Source of the DNA: Paracoccus sulfuroxidans
GTDB lineage: Bacteria > Pseudomonadota > Alphaproteobacteria > Rhodobacterales > Rhodobacteraceae
DNA length: 64,000 nt
Assembly: GCF_007830335.1 (NCBI RefSeq)
Contig: NZ_VLKU01000002.1
Coordinates: 186,001 to 250,000 of the forward strand
Reading direction: 5' to 3'
Part shown: positions 11,286-20,715 of the stretch, piece after piece
Position numbering within the stretch: the stretch's first letter is position 1
Layout of the letters: every line of letters begins with the position of its first letter
Translations under genes and position numbers: made by a program
Notes under the pieces: model-generated
Database searches by the model: none
The model's input: only the letters and a program-made list of their open reading frames with translations
Told to the model about the DNA's origin: nothing

Positions 11286-14069
11286 TTGACCGACGCCTCG
11301 TCCGACAGCACGCGCTCACTCGCCCCGGGTCACCCCGGGGCGCATTCGTTGATCGACCCTGACGCCTTCCTGCCGCAGCTGCAACAGCTGCTGCAGGACG
11401 CAGGCGATGCGCGCGACGTCCGCCGCATCACCGTCGAATACCTGCAAAAGGCGCGGACCGAGGTGATGGCCGATATCGTGGCCAGCTTCGAAGGCCACCC
11501 CCGCGCCGCACGCGAGACGGTGCGGGCCTTCGCCGCCCTGACCGATGCCACTGTCAACGCAGTCCACCATGTCGCGACGAACGTCCTTTACCGCCACACC
11601 AACCCCACCGAGGCCGAGCGTCTGGCGATCCTCGCCGTCGGCGGCTATGGCCGGGCCGAAATGGCCCCGCAATCCGATGTGGACATCCTGTTCCTGACGC
11701 CCTGGAAGATGACGGGGCGGATCGAAAGCGTCGTCGAGACGATGCTTTACATGCTCTGGGACCTGAAGCTGAAGGTCGGGCAGGCCACGCGTTCCATCGA
11801 CGATTGCCTGCGACTGGGCGCGGGCGACATCACCATCCGCACCAGCCTGCTGGAGCATCGGCTGGTCTGCGGCTTTGCCACCACCTCCGAGACGCTGCGC
11901 GAGCGGCTCTGGTCCGAGCTGTTCGACAATTCCATTCCCGAATTCATCGAGGCGAAGCTCGCTGAACGCTCGGCGCGCCACAAGCGGCAGGGCGGCCAGC
12001 GCTATGTGCTGGAACCCAATGTCAAAGAGGGCAAGGGGGGGTTGCGCGACCTGCAGACCCTTTACTGGATCGCCAAATACATCCACCGCGTCGACCGCGC
12101 CATCGAGCTGGTCGATCTGGGCTTCTTCACCCGCGAGGAGCACCTGACTTTCTGGCAGGCCGAGGATTTCCTCTGGGCAGTCCGCTGCCACCTGCATCTG
12201 ATCGCGCGCCGTCCGGTCGATCAGCTGACCTTCGACATGCAGGTCGAGGTTGCTCGCCGCATGGGCTATGAGGACAGCGGCGGCCGCCGCGCGGTCGAGA
12301 TCTTCATGCAAGATTACTTCCTGCACGCCACCCGCGTCGGAGAGCTGACCCGCGTCTTCCTGGTCGCGCTGGAGAACCGGCATCTCTACAAGGCGCCGAT
12401 GCTGAACATGTTGTTCCGCCGTCGCCGCCGCATCAAGCCCGGTTTCGTCGAGGATCGCGGTCGGCTGAACGTCAGCGACGAGGCCACTTTTCTGGCCGAT
12501 CCGCTGAACATCCTGCGCCTTTTCGAAGAGGCTTTGCGCACCGGCATCCTGATCCATCCCGAGGCGATGCGGATGGTCGCCTCGCATCTGGATCTGATCG
12601 ACGACCAGATCCGCCAGAACCCCGAGGCCGTGCGGATCTTCCTTGATCTGCTGCTGAAACACGGCAATCCCGAACGCAGCCTGCGCCGGATGAACGAGCT
12701 GGGCGTGCTGGGTGCCTTCATCCCCGAATTCGCGCCGGTCGTGGCGATGATGCAGTTCAACGTCTATCACCACTACACCGTGGATGAGCATCTGATCCAA
12801 TGCGTGGCCGCGCTGGCCGAGATCGAGCGCGGCAGCAAGACCGAGGATCTGCCGCTGGTCACCCAGATCATGAAGGGCAAGATCAACCGCCGCGTCATCT
12901 ATCTGGCAGTGCTGCTGCATGACATCGGCAAGGGCCGGACCGAGGATCACTCGATCCTGGGCGCGCGGCTGGCACGCAAGATCTGCACCCGTTTCGGCCT
13001 GCCCGCGCATGAGATCGAGACGATCGAATGGCTCATCCGCAATCACCTGCTGATGTCGGATGTGGCGCAGAAGCGCGACATCTCGGACCCGCGGACGCTG
13101 CGGGATTTCGCCAAGGCCGTGAAGACGCGCAAGCGGCTGGACCTGCTGACCGTGCTGACCGTCTGCGACATTCGCGGCGTCGGCCCCGGCACCTGGAACA
13201 ACTGGAAGGCCATGCTGCTGCGCCGCCTGCATGAGGAAACCGCGCGCGGGCTGGAAAACGGGCTGGAAGAGCTGAACCGCGACAAGCGCATGGGTGAGGC
13301 GAAACGCTCGCTGCGGCATCTGCTGATCGCCAAAGGGTGGGAGCCGAAGACCATCAAGGCCGAGCTTTCGCGGCATTACGACAGCTATTGGTCGGGCCTG
13401 CCCACCGACACGCAGGGCGTCTTTGCCGATCTGTTGCGCGACATCCCCGATGACACCGTGCGCATCGATCTGCATCCCGACGATGACCGCGACGCCACGC
13501 GCGCGGCCTTCGTGCTGGCCGACCATCCGGGCATCTTCTCGCGGCTGGCGGGGGCGCTGGCGCTGGTGGGCGCGAACATCGTCGACGCGCGCACCTATAC
13601 CACCAAGGACGGCTTCGCGACGGCCGTCTTCTGGCTGCAGGACCATGACGGCCGCCCCTATTCGGCGGACCGCCTGCCGCGTCTGCGCGACACCATCGAC
13701 CGCACGCTGAAGGGCAAGATCGTGGCGCGGGATGCGCTGTCCGAGCGTGACAAGCCGCGCAAGCGCGACAGCCAGTTCCGCTTTCCGACGCATATCACCT
13801 TCGACAACGAAGCCAGCGACGTCTTCACCGTCATCGAGGTCGACACCCGCGACCGCCCGGGCCTGCTATACGACCTGACGCGGACGCTGGCCGACAACCA
13901 CATCCAGATCGCCAGCGCCGTGATCGCCACATTCGGCGCGCAGGTGGTCGACACTTTCTATGTCAAGGACATGTTCGGCCTGAAGCTGCAGCAGCCCTTG
14001 AAGCGCGAGACGCTGGAAAAGCGCCTGCGCGAGGCCATCCGCGAGGGCGCCGCGCGCGCCGGGATCTGA
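11286..14069 (+). CDS. glnD: GlnD, PII uridylyltransferase/uridylyl-removing enzyme
   Basis: Nitrogen sensor that uridylylates PII when glutamine is low and removes UMP when it is high. The 927-residue protein shows the nucleotidyltransferase motif GGYGRAEMAPQSDVDILF (about 117-135), an HD hydrolase domain with LLHDIGKG (about 540), and two C-terminal ACT domains (starting near 739 and 848) that bind glutamine. The start is TTG, 2 nt after the preceding stop, implying coupled translation with the lipoprotein gene. Confidence 0.96.
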   Translation: MTDASSDSTRSLAPGHPGAHSLIDPDAFLPQLQQLLQDAGDARDVRRITVEYLQKARTEVMADIVASFEGHPRAARETVRAFAALTDATVNAVHHVATNVLYRHTNPTEAERLAILAVGGYGRAEMAPQSDVDILFLTPWKMTGRIESVVETMLYMLWDLKLKVGQATRSIDDCLRLGAGDITIRTSLLEHRLVCGFATTSETLRERLWSELFDNSIPEFIEAKLAERSARHKRQGGQRYVLEPNVKEGKGGLRDLQTLYWIAKYIHRVDRAIELVDLGFFTREEHLTFWQAEDFLWAVRCHLHLIARRPVDQLTFDMQVEVARRMGYEDSGGRRAVEIFMQDYFLHATRVGELTRVFLVALENRHLYKAPMLNMLFRRRRRIKPGFVEDRGRLNVSDEATFLADPLNILRLFEEALRTGILIHPEAMRMVASHLDLIDDQIRQNPEAVRIFLDLLLKHGNPERSLRRMNELGVLGAFIPEFAPVVAMMQFNVYHHYTVDEHLIQCVAALAEIERGSKTEDLPLVTQIMKGKINRRVIYLAVLLHDIGKGRTEDHSILGARLARKICTRFGLPAHEIETIEWLIRNHLLMSDVAQKRDISDPRTLRDFAKAVKTRKRLDLLTVLTVCDIRGVGPGTWNNWKAMLLRRLHEETARGLENGLEELNRDKRMGEAKRSLRHLLIAKGWEPKTIKAELSRHYDSYWSGLPTDTQGVFADLLRDIPDDTVRIDLHPDDDRDATRAAFVLADHPGIFSRLAGALALVGANIVDARTYTTKDGFATAVFWLQDHDGRPYSADRLPRLRDTIDRTLKGKIVARDALSERDKPRKRDSQFRFPTHITFDNEASDVFTVIEVDTRDRPGLLYDLTRTLADNHIQIASAVIATFGAQVVDTFYVKDMFGLKLQQPLKRETLEKRLREAIREGAARAGI

Positions 14070-14087
14070 GACCAGCAGGACCAACAG

Positions 14088-15632
14088 ATGCAACCGATCA
14101 GACTAATCCGCGGCTTTCTTTCCGTTGGCGCCTGGACCCTTGCCAGCCGCGTGGTGGGCTTTGTCCGCGACATGATGATTGCGGCCTATCTGGGCTCGGG
14201 CCCGGTGGCGCAGGCCTATATCGTGGCTTTCACCCTGCCCAACATGTTCCGCCGCTTCTTCGCCGAAGGCGCGTTCAACACCGCCTTCGTGCCGATGTTC
14301 GCCAAGCGGCTAGAGGACAATGACAACCCGCGCGGTTTCGCCGAAGAGGCATTCTCGGGGCTGGCCTTCACGGTCTTCATCGTCTCGATCATCGCGACGC
14401 TGTGCATGCCCTGGCTGGTGCTGGCGATGGCGGCGGGCTTTGCCGGGGATGAGCGCTATGATCTGGCGGTTCTCTATGGCTGGATCTGCTTTCCCTATAT
14501 CTTCTTCATCTCGCTGACCGCGCTGCTGTCAGGGCTTTTGAACGCGGGCGGGCGCTTTGCCGCTGCCGCCGCCGCGCCGGTCCTGATGAACTTCATCCTG
14601 ATCATCGCCATGGTGCTGGCCGACCGTTTCGGCTGGGACATGGGGCTGGCGATGGCCTGGTCGACGCCGATTTCGGGCATCGCGCAACTCGCAACGGTCT
14701 GGTGGGCCGCGAAACGCATGGGGTTCCCCTTGCGCCTGCGCCGCCCGCGTCTCAGCCCCGATATGCGGCGCCTGCTCGCGGTCGCCGCCCCCGCCGTGCT
14801 GGCCGGAGGCGTCGTGCAGGTCAACCTGCTGGTCGGTCGTCAGGTGGGTTCATTCTTCGACGGCGCGATCTCGTGGCTGACGAACGCAGACCGGCTTTAC
14901 CAGCTTCCGCTGGGCGTCGTGGGCATTGCCATCGGCATCGTGCTGCTGCCCGATATCTCGCGCCGCCTGAAGGCCGAGGACACGGTCGGAGGCCGCCACG
15001 CCTATAACCGCGCCACCGAATTCGCGCTGTTCCTGACAGTGCCTGCGGCGGTGGCGCTGGTGGTGGCGGCCTATCCGCTGATCTCGGTCCTCTTCAAACG
15101 CGGGGCCTATCTGGAAAGCGACGTCGGGCCGACGGCGGTGGCGCTGGCCATCTATGGCATCGGCCTGCCGGCCTTCGTGCTACAAAAGGTGCTGCAGCCG
15201 CTTTACTTCGCGCGCGAGGATACCCGCAAACCCTTCCATTTCGCGGTCTGGTCGATGGTGGTGAATGCGGTGCTGGCGATCGGGCTGTCGCCGCTGATCG
15301 GCTTTTCCGCCGCCGCATGGGGCACGACCATCGCGGGCTGGACCATGGCCTGGCAGCTTTGGCGCGGGACCCGCGCCTTTGGCGAGGCCGCAACCTTTGA
15401 TGACCGCCTGCGCCACCGCCTGCCCCGCATCATCGCGGCATCGGCAGTGATGGGGCTGGTGCTTTGGGGGGTGATGGAGCTTTTGGGCGACGCGCTCATG
15501 GAACCCGGGACGCGCTATCTGGCGCTGGCCGCGCTGGTCGCGGCGGGCATGGCGGCCTATGGGGCGGCCGCCATCGGGCTTGGGGCCATTCGCCCCGCCG
15601 ATCTGAAGGCGGGGCTGAGGCGTCAGCGCTGA
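14088..15632 (+). CDS. murJ: MurJ, lipid II flippase
   Basis: Inner-membrane protein of the MOP superfamily that flips lipid II for peptidoglycan synthesis. The 514 residues contain about 13-14 hydrophobic segments, beginning with the family hallmark SRVVGFVRDMMIAAYLGSG and NMFRRFFAEGAFNTAFVPMF. It lies 18 nt after glnD and is probably co-transcribed. Its 3' end overlaps the convergent rhomboid-like gene by 10 bases. Confidence 0.96.
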   Translation: MQPIRLIRGFLSVGAWTLASRVVGFVRDMMIAAYLGSGPVAQAYIVAFTLPNMFRRFFAEGAFNTAFVPMFAKRLEDNDNPRGFAEEAFSGLAFTVFIVSIIATLCMPWLVLAMAAGFAGDERYDLAVLYGWICFPYIFFISLTALLSGLLNAGGRFAAAAAAPVLMNFILIIAMVLADRFGWDMGLAMAWSTPISGIAQLATVWWAAKRMGFPLRLRRPRLSPDMRRLLAVAAPAVLAGGVVQVNLLVGRQVGSFFDGAISWLTNADRLYQLPLGVVGIAIGIVLLPDISRRLKAEDTVGGRHAYNRATEFALFLTVPAAVALVVAAYPLISVLFKRGAYLESDVGPTAVALAIYGIGLPAFVLQKVLQPLYFAREDTRKPFHFAVWSMVVNAVLAIGLSPLIGFSAAAWGTTIAGWTMAWQLWRGTRAFGEAATFDDRLRHRLPRIIAASAVMGLVLWGVMELLGDALMEPGTRYLALAALVAAGMAAYGAAAIGLGAIRPADLKAGLRRQR

Positions 15633-16333
15633 CGCAGCTGGCGCAGCACGCGCGCCACCCCGCCGGGAACGACGACGAAGGACAGAAGGAAGCCGGTGCC
15701 GAAACCGGCGACCTCGGCGATCCAGGACTTGCTGTTGCTTTGGAACAGGATCGCAAAGGCCAGCTGGAACACCAGCAGCATGCCGATCAGCGTGAAGGCG
15801 CGCATCTGGTTGGCGTTTTCCTGCCCCAACCGAATCCACAGTAGGAAGGTGAAGGCACCGACCAGCCCGTAGACGGCGGGATAGCCGCCGACCAGCGGCT
15901 CGAACATCATGCCGGGCAGCATCCAGCGCACCAGCGCATAGACCAGCGCGCCGCCGATGGCCGAGCCGAAGAACAGCACGATCACCGCCCAGACCTGAAA
16001 CTGCCGCGCGACCAGATTGCCAAGCGCCAGCGTGAAGGCGACGACAAAGGCCGCGTTCAGGAAGGACCAGTGGATGAACGGATAGGTGACGATGCGCCAC
16101 AGCTGCGCCACGTCGAAGGACCCGACCTGCAGGGCACGCAGCAGCATCTCGGGGACGAAGGCGGTGCGCTCGATCGCGGTCATGCGCATCACGCCGGTGG
16201 CGCCGCCCTGCCCGCCCAGGAAGCCAAGGTCCGCCAGCCCGAACAGCGCCTCGGCGGCAAACATCGGCAGAACCAGCACCCAGATGATCGGGGGCAACGG
16301 GTTGATCGGGGATTCGTCGTAACCGGGTCGCAT
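15623..16333 (-). CDS. Rhomboid-fold membrane protein, catalytic Ser/His apparently absent
   Basis: A 236-residue integral membrane protein with six or so hydrophobic segments in the rhomboid arrangement ([18 protein letters not shown], then AFTLALGN). I start at ATG 16333 because the longer frame to 16456 would run into the trpS leader. At the position of the catalytic GxSG the sequence reads GGYPAVYG (149-156), so the serine is replaced by Tyr and the next glycine by Pro. The usual histidine before the last GxxxG helix is also missing (AEVAGFGTG). It is therefore probably a non-proteolytic rhomboid homologue. Confidence 0.82.
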   Translation of the reverse strand: MRPGYDESPINPLPPIIWVLVLPMFAAEALFGLADLGFLGGQGGATGVMRMTAIERTAFVPEMLLRALQVGSFDVAQLWRIVTYPFIHWSFLNAAFVVAFTLALGNLVARQFQVWAVIVLFFGSAIGGALVYALVRWMLPGMMFEPLVGGYPAVYGLVGAFTFLLWIRLGQENANQMRAFTLIGMLLVFQLAFAILFQSNSKSWIAEVAGFGTGFLLSFVVVPGGVARVLRQLRQR

Positions 16334-16430
16334 ATGGGTCCCTATGTCCAGTCCAGAATTTTGTGGGCGGTTGCGCCCAAGCCCGTCAAGGCGTAAGCCA
16401 GCGACCGGGAATTTCCAAGCAGGTACTGAC

Positions 16431-17456
16431 ATGACCAAGAGCTTCGCTCCGCGCATTTTCTCGGGGATCCAGCCCTCCGGCGGACTGACACTGGGGAATT
16501 ATCTGGGCGCGCTGAAACGCTTCGCCGGTTACCAGGACACCGGGATCGAGACGATCTATTGCGTCGTCGACCTGCATGCGATCACCGTCTGGCAAGACCC
16601 CGAGGCGCTGCGCAACAACACCCGCCAGATCGCCGCCGCCTTCATCGCCTCGGGCGTGGATCCGGAAAAATCGATCCTGTTCAACCAGAGCCAGGTCTCG
16701 GCTCATGCGGAAATGGCGTGGCTTTTCAACACCGTGGCGCGCGTCGGCTGGATGTACCGGATGACGCAGTTCAAGGACAAAGCGGGCAAGAACAGCGAAA
16801 ACTCCAGCCTTGGTCTGTTGGCCTATCCCTCGCTGATGGCGGCGGATATTCTGACCTATCACGCCACCGCCGTGCCGGTGGGCGAGGATCAGAAGCAGCA
16901 TCTGGAGCTGACCCGCGACATCGCGGCCAAGTTCAACCATGACTACGGCACCGAGTTCTTCCCGATCACCGAACCGCTGATCGAGGGCACGGCCACCCGC
17001 GTCATGAGCCTGCGTGACGGCAGCAAGAAAATGTCGAAATCCGATCCATCGGACGCCAGCCGCATCAACCTGACCGATGATGCCGATGCGATTGCCCAGA
17101 AGATCCGCAAGGCCCGCACCGATGCCGAGCCCCTGCCCGCCACCATGGAAGGGCTGAAGGACCGGCCCGAGGCGCGTAATCTGGTCAATATCTATGCCGC
17201 GCTGACCGGCGAGGCGGCGGACGACATTCTGGCCCGTTTCGAGGGTCAGGGCTTCGGTGCCTTCAAGCCCGCGCTGGCCGATGTCGCGGTCGAGGCCATG
17301 GCCCCGATCACCGCGCGCATGAACGAGCTGATGGCCGACCCGGCCGAGATCGACCGCATCCTGGGCAAGGGTGCCGACCGCGCCGATGCCATCGCCCATC
17401 CGATCCTTGAACAGACCAAGGAAATCATGGGTATGATCCGGTCCCGCAACGGGTGA
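16431..17456 (+). CDS. trpS: Tryptophanyl-tRNA synthetase
   Basis: Class I aminoacyl-tRNA synthetase that charges tRNA-Trp. Starting at ATG 16431 gives 341 residues, the normal bacterial size. The HIGH-like motif is TLGNYLGAL after [10 protein letters not shown], and KMSKSD is the KMSKS loop. The upstream extension to 16344 is not family sequence and is rejected. The gene is divergent from the rhomboid-like gene over about 97 bp and is followed by a strong hairpin at 17470-17487. Confidence 0.97.
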   Translation: MTKSFAPRIFSGIQPSGGLTLGNYLGALKRFAGYQDTGIETIYCVVDLHAITVWQDPEALRNNTRQIAAAFIASGVDPEKSILFNQSQVSAHAEMAWLFNTVARVGWMYRMTQFKDKAGKNSENSSLGLLAYPSLMAADILTYHATAVPVGEDQKQHLELTRDIAAKFNHDYGTEFFPITEPLIEGTATRVMSLRDGSKKMSKSDPSDASRINLTDDADAIAQKIRKARTDAEPLPATMEGLKDRPEARNLVNIYAALTGEAADDILARFEGQGFGAFKPALADVAVEAMAPITARMNELMADPAEIDRILGKGADRADAIAHPILEQTKEIMGMIRSRNG

Positions 17457-17469
17457 TAATGGTCATGGG

Positions 17470-17487
17470 GCCCCCGTTCGCGGGGGC
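17470..17487 (+). terminator. GC-rich hairpin with UUCG loop downstream of trpS
   Basis: A perfect 7-bp stem (GCCCCCG/CGGGGGC) closed by a TTCG tetraloop lies 13 nt after the trpS stop. There is only a short, interrupted T stretch after it, so termination could be intrinsic but weak, or the hairpin could protect the trpS mRNA end. Confidence 0.6.
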
Positions 17488-17550
17488 TTCGGTTCACGAT
17501 GCCGGTTGCCGGATGATGTCCGGCCGCCTTGTGGAAGAACAGGACATAGC

Positions 17551-18513
17551 ATGGCAGATCGCCTGTCCCTCCTGCTCGAAACGCGCCCCTGGCTGCTGGC
17601 CGATGGTGCGACGGGCACGAATCTCTACAATATGGGCCTTGCTCCCGGCGAGGCGCCCGATCTGTGGAATGAGACCAACCCCGGCAAGGTGCTTGACCTG
17701 CACAAGGCCATGGTCGCCTCGGGCGCGGATCTGATCCTGACGAACAGTTTCGGCGCGAACCGCAGCCGCCTGCGGCTGTCGAACGCGGTCGACAAGGTGG
17801 CCGCGCTGAACCACCGCGCCGCGTCATTGGCACGCGAGGCTGCCGATGCCGCCGGGCGCGAGGTGTTGGTTGCGGGCTCGATGGGTCCGACCGGAGAGTT
17901 GATGGCCCCGATGGGCCGCCTGACCGAGGCCGATGCCACCGCCATGTTCACCGAACAGGCCGAGGCGCTGAAGGCGGGCGGCGCGGATCTGCTGTGGATC
18001 GAGACGATCAGCGCGGTAGAGGAATTGCGCGCCGCCGCGCAGGCCGCCCGCGCGGTCGACCTGCCCTGGTGCGGCATGATGAGCTTCGAGCCAGGCGGGC
18101 GGACGATGATGGGCGTGACGCCCATGCAACTCGCGTCGCTTGTCGAGCGGCTGCGCCGTCCCCCCGTCGCCTATGGCGCGAATTGCGGCACCGGACCAAC
18201 CGAGCTTTTGCAGGCCGTCGCGGGCTTTGCCGCCGCCGGCAGCGAGCGTCCGATGATCGCCAAGCCCAATGCGGGCGTGCCGCGCTATCACGATGACGGG
18301 CTGATCTATGACGCGACCCCCAGCGTCATGGCCGAATTCGCCGTGCTGGCCCGCGATCTGGGCGTGCGGCTGATCGGCGGTTGCTGCGGCACCACGCCCC
18401 AGCATCTGGCGGCGATGCGCGACGCGCTGGACCAGCAGCCGCGCGGACCACGCCCGACGGCCGAGACCATCTCGAAGCGGATGGATCACGCCATGGCGCA
18501 GGCCGAGGAATAA
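17551..18513 (+). CDS. Homocysteine S-methyltransferase family protein (betaine-type)
   Basis: A 320-residue (beta/alpha)8 zinc enzyme that transfers a methyl group to homocysteine to give methionine; the family's bacterial betaine-homocysteine methyltransferases are the closest in pattern. Zn-binding cysteines appear in YGANCGTGP and in the pair GGCCGTTP; DGATGTNL marks the N-terminal strand. The start at 17551 follows AGGAC-like spacing better than the upstream ATG at 17506. The methyl donor (betaine, dimethylglycine product, or S-methylmethionine) cannot be read from sequence. It converges on the radical SAM gene with a 3-nt gap. Confidence 0.85.
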   Translation: MADRLSLLLETRPWLLADGATGTNLYNMGLAPGEAPDLWNETNPGKVLDLHKAMVASGADLILTNSFGANRSRLRLSNAVDKVAALNHRAASLAREAADAAGREVLVAGSMGPTGELMAPMGRLTEADATAMFTEQAEALKAGGADLLWIETISAVEELRAAAQAARAVDLPWCGMMSFEPGGRTMMGVTPMQLASLVERLRRPPVAYGANCGTGPTELLQAVAGFAAAGSERPMIAKPNAGVPRYHDDGLIYDATPSVMAEFAVLARDLGVRLIGGCCGTTPQHLAAMRDALDQQPRGPRPTAETISKRMDHAMAQAEE

Positions 18514-18516
18514 GGG

Positions 18517-19599
18517 CTAGAACAGCGACAGCTGGTCGCCCGCCCGCGCAGGCGGCCCGAAACGGCTGCAATCCAGCGGCTTGGATTTCCCCTGCAGACC
18601 CAGCCGCTTGCAGGCCAGATGATAGCGCTGGCGCAGCAGTTCGGCCTCGGGACCCTCGCCGCGCATCCGATGGCCAAAGCGCGGGTCATTGTCGCGCCCG
18701 CCCCGCATCTCTTGAATGCGGTTCATCACATGCTGGGCCTTGCCCGGCTGGTGCCGTTCCAGCCAGTCGCGAAAAAGCGGCGAGATTTCCAGCGGCAGCC
18801 GCAGCGGGATCGTGCTGGCCGAGGTCGCGCCTGCCTCTCGCGCCGCCGCAAGGATCGCCTCCAGCTCATGCGCGGTCAGGACCGGGATCATCGGCGCGGC
18901 CATCACCCGCACCGGCACGCCCGCATCCGCCAGCGCGCGGATCATCTTCAGCCGGGTCGCGGGCGCGGGCGCACGCGGCTCCATCGCGCGGGACAGTTCC
19001 GTGTCCAGCGTGGTGATCGAGACGCCGACGAAAACCTGCCCCTGCGCCGCCATCGGGGCCAGCAGATCGACGTCGCGCATCACCCCCGCCCCGCGCGTCA
19101 CGATGGACAGCGGGTGGTTCCAGGCGTGCAGCACCTCAAGGCAGCCGCGCATGATCCGCATCCTGCTTTCGATGGGCTGGTAAGGATCGGTATTGGTCCC
19201 GAAGGCAATGGGCGCGACCTGATAGCTGCGTTTCGAGATGGCCGCCTCAAGCAGTTGTGGCGCATCGGGTTTGGCGATGATGCGGGTTTCGAAATCCAAG
19301 CCCGGCGACAGCCCCAGATAGGCATGAGAGGGGCGCGCGAAGCAATAGATACAGCCATGCTCACACCCCCGGTACGGGTTGACCGAGCGATCGAAGGGAA
19401 TGTCCGGAGAGCTGTTTCGCGTCAGGATGCTGCGCGCGCGCTCGATGCGGACCTCGGTTTCCAACAGCGATTGCTCTTCGGGGATGTCCCAGCCGTCATG
19501 TTCGCGTTCGGTATGATAGGGGTCAAAGCGAACCGCAGGGCGGCTGTCAGCCCCCCTTGCCTTCAGGATCTCATCCGGGTTTCGCGGCGGCAATGTCAT
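18517..19599 (-). CDS. PA0069-family radical SAM protein (COG1533, SplB-related)
   Basis: A 360-residue radical SAM protein. The cluster motif is CEHGCIYC with cysteines at 79, 83 and 86, preceded by SVNPYRGCE and followed by FARPSHAYLGL, as in the PA0069 family related to spore-photoproduct-lyase-like repair proteins. The reaction is unknown. A GTTC-N7-GTTC box on its strand, 13 nt upstream of the start codon (19612-19626), matches the alphaproteobacterial LexA operator, which supports an SOS-linked role. Confidence 0.87.
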   Translation of the reverse strand: MTLPPRNPDEILKARGADSRPAVRFDPYHTEREHDGWDIPEEQSLLETEVRIERARSILTRNSSPDIPFDRSVNPYRGCEHGCIYCFARPSHAYLGLSPGLDFETRIIAKPDAPQLLEAAISKRSYQVAPIAFGTNTDPYQPIESRMRIMRGCLEVLHAWNHPLSIVTRGAGVMRDVDLLAPMAAQGQVFVGVSITTLDTELSRAMEPRAPAPATRLKMIRALADAGVPVRVMAAPMIPVLTAHELEAILAAAREAGATSASTIPLRLPLEISPLFRDWLERHQPGKAQHVMNRIQEMRGGRDNDPRFGHRMRGEGPEAELLRQRYHLACKRLGLQGKSKPLDCSRFGPPARAGDQLSLF

Positions 19600-19611
19600 C
19601 CCGCCAGACTA

Positions 19612-19626
19612 GAACATTTAGTGAAC
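19612..19626 (-). promoter_or_regulatory. LexA-type SOS box upstream of the radical SAM gene
   Basis: Direct repeat GAAC-N7-GAAC on the plus strand (GAAC at 19612-19615 and 19623-19626), equal to GTTC-N7-GTTC on the gene's strand. This is the LexA recognition pattern described for alphaproteobacteria. It lies 13 nt before the ATG at 19599, in an AT-rich patch suited to a promoter. Binding is inferred. Confidence 0.68.
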
Positions 19627-19765
19627 ATTTGCCAGAAAATTTCGCTCGGCTCACCCAACCGCTCGCGGTGACAAGGGAACCTTTGGCGCAGACCCGCCGT
19701 TACACTTTCAGGGGTCTTTGAATCGCCCCCGGCTTCCGGCATAGTCGTCACAACCGGAGGAGATC

Positions 19766-19933
19766 ATGCCACTTCCTCATTTCCTGCTTTTGCTTGCCGC
19801 AGTGATCATTTCTGCGGCCTTCACCATTTGGCTGGCCAGCGCCATTGGCGTGCCGCTGTTCGCACTTGGCCTGCTGGCCCTGATGGCTGCCGCCGTGGCG
19901 CATTACGCCGCGCGCGACCATCACCACCACTAG
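19766..19933 (+). CDS. Small membrane protein, 55 aa, His-rich C-terminus
   Basis: A short ORF with a strong Shine-Dalgarno (CCGGAGGAG) 5-6 nt before its ATG. The 55-residue product has two hydrophobic segments (about 5-26 and 28-47) separated by a Gly-Val-Pro turn, and ends RDHHHH. It lies between two minus-strand genes and converges with the FadR-type gene 1 nt after its own stop. Function unknown. The RBS, hydrophobic pattern and lack of any overlapping gene support it as real. Confidence 0.65.
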   Translation: MPLPHFLLLLAAVIISAAFTIWLASAIGVPLFALGLLALMAAAVAHYAARDHHHH

Positions 19934-19934
19934 C

Positions 19935-20630
19935 CTAAGGCTGATCCAGAACCAGATCGCGGATCGCCGCTAGATGCCGGGCCATGGCAGTATGGGCGCC
20001 CTGCCCGTCGCGGGCGGCAATCGCCTCGACCACATCCAGATGCATCCGGCCCTGCGCCAGCGCATATTCCAGCCGCCGGGCCTTGCGGAACACCGCATCA
20101 TGATTGCGCTGCCATTGCGCCCGCCCCCGTGCGGCCACAAGGTTCAGATAGATCGCCAGCAGCAGGGGGTTGCCGCTGGCCTGCGCGACCGATTGGTGGA
20201 AGGCGTTGTCCAGCCGCTCATATTCGCGCCAGTCCGGCGCGCGCCCCGTCTGCCCGGCCAGTTCGGCCATCTGCCTGATGTCCTGATCGGTCGCCCGCTC
20301 CGCCGCCGCTGCGGCCAGCGCGGGCTCATAGACCAGACGCGCCTCGATGAGGTCGCGGATGCTGGCGCTGTCAATCACCTGCCGGGGGTCGCGCCCGACC
20401 AGCGCCGGGCCGGGGCCGACGAAGGTGCCCTTGCCCTGCTGCCGCCAGATCTGGCCCTCGGCCTGCAGGCGGGCCAAAGCGGCGCGGATGGTTTCCCGGC
20501 TGCAACCAAGCTCACGCGCCAGATCCCGCTCGGGCGGAAGCCGGTCCTGAGGCCGCCACTCCCCTGCCTCGATCCGGGCGGAGAGCGCCAAGGCGATCTC
20601 TGATGTGCTGGCCCGTCGGGCGGTCGTCAT
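19935..20630 (-). CDS. FadR-subfamily GntR transcriptional regulator
   Basis: A 231-residue regulator with an N-terminal winged helix (PPERDLARELGCSRETIRAALARLQAEG) and a C-terminal all-helical FCD ligand domain with metal-site residues (EYERLDNAFHQSVAQASGN, RRLEYALAQ..MHLDVVEAI). I start at ATG 20630 (MTTARRAST); longer frames run antisense into the divergent transporter. The divergent SBF-like transporter 85 bp away is its likely target. The ligand is unknown but FCD regulators usually bind small carboxylates. Confidence 0.88.
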   Translation of the reverse strand: MTTARRASTSEIALALSARIEAGEWRPQDRLPPERDLARELGCSRETIRAALARLQAEGQIWRQQGKGTFVGPGPALVGRDPRQVIDSASIRDLIEARLVYEPALAAAAAERATDQDIRQMAELAGQTGRAPDWREYERLDNAFHQSVAQASGNPLLLAIYLNLVAARGRAQWQRNHDAVFRKARRLEYALAQGRMHLDVVEAIAARDGQGAHTAMARHLAAIRDLVLDQP

Positions 20631-20640
20631 CGGGCTTTCT

Positions 20641-20667
20641 CCAGACCAATTTGCAGACCAATTCTGC
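20641..20667. promoter_or_regulatory. Candidate operator between FadR-type regulator and SBF transporter
   Basis: Two copies of CAGACCAATT begin at 20642 and 20654, one near-helical turn apart (12 nt). The second copy also forms an inverted repeat GCAGA-N5-TCTGC (20653-20667). On the minus strand the units read TTGGTCTG, with the TGGT half-site feel of FadR-family operators. Placement between divergent genes supports autoregulation, but binding is inferred. Confidence 0.45.
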
Positions 20668-20715
20668 GCTCGGCTATCAGAACACGCAAGCCAGAGATGC
20701 CAAGCGGAGACCCCG

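Noticed and set aside
11316-13793. Long antisense frame in glnD (825 codons)
   Set aside because: High-GC shadow of the conserved glnD frame; no motif and low-complexity composition.
16334-16456. N-terminal extension of the rhomboid-like gene
   Set aside because: Would overlap the trpS start region, has no family similarity, and lacks an RBS.
17457-17550. Possible SAM or other riboswitch upstream of the homocysteine methyltransferase
   Set aside because: Only the trpS hairpin and unstructured leader are visible; no conserved aptamer motif.
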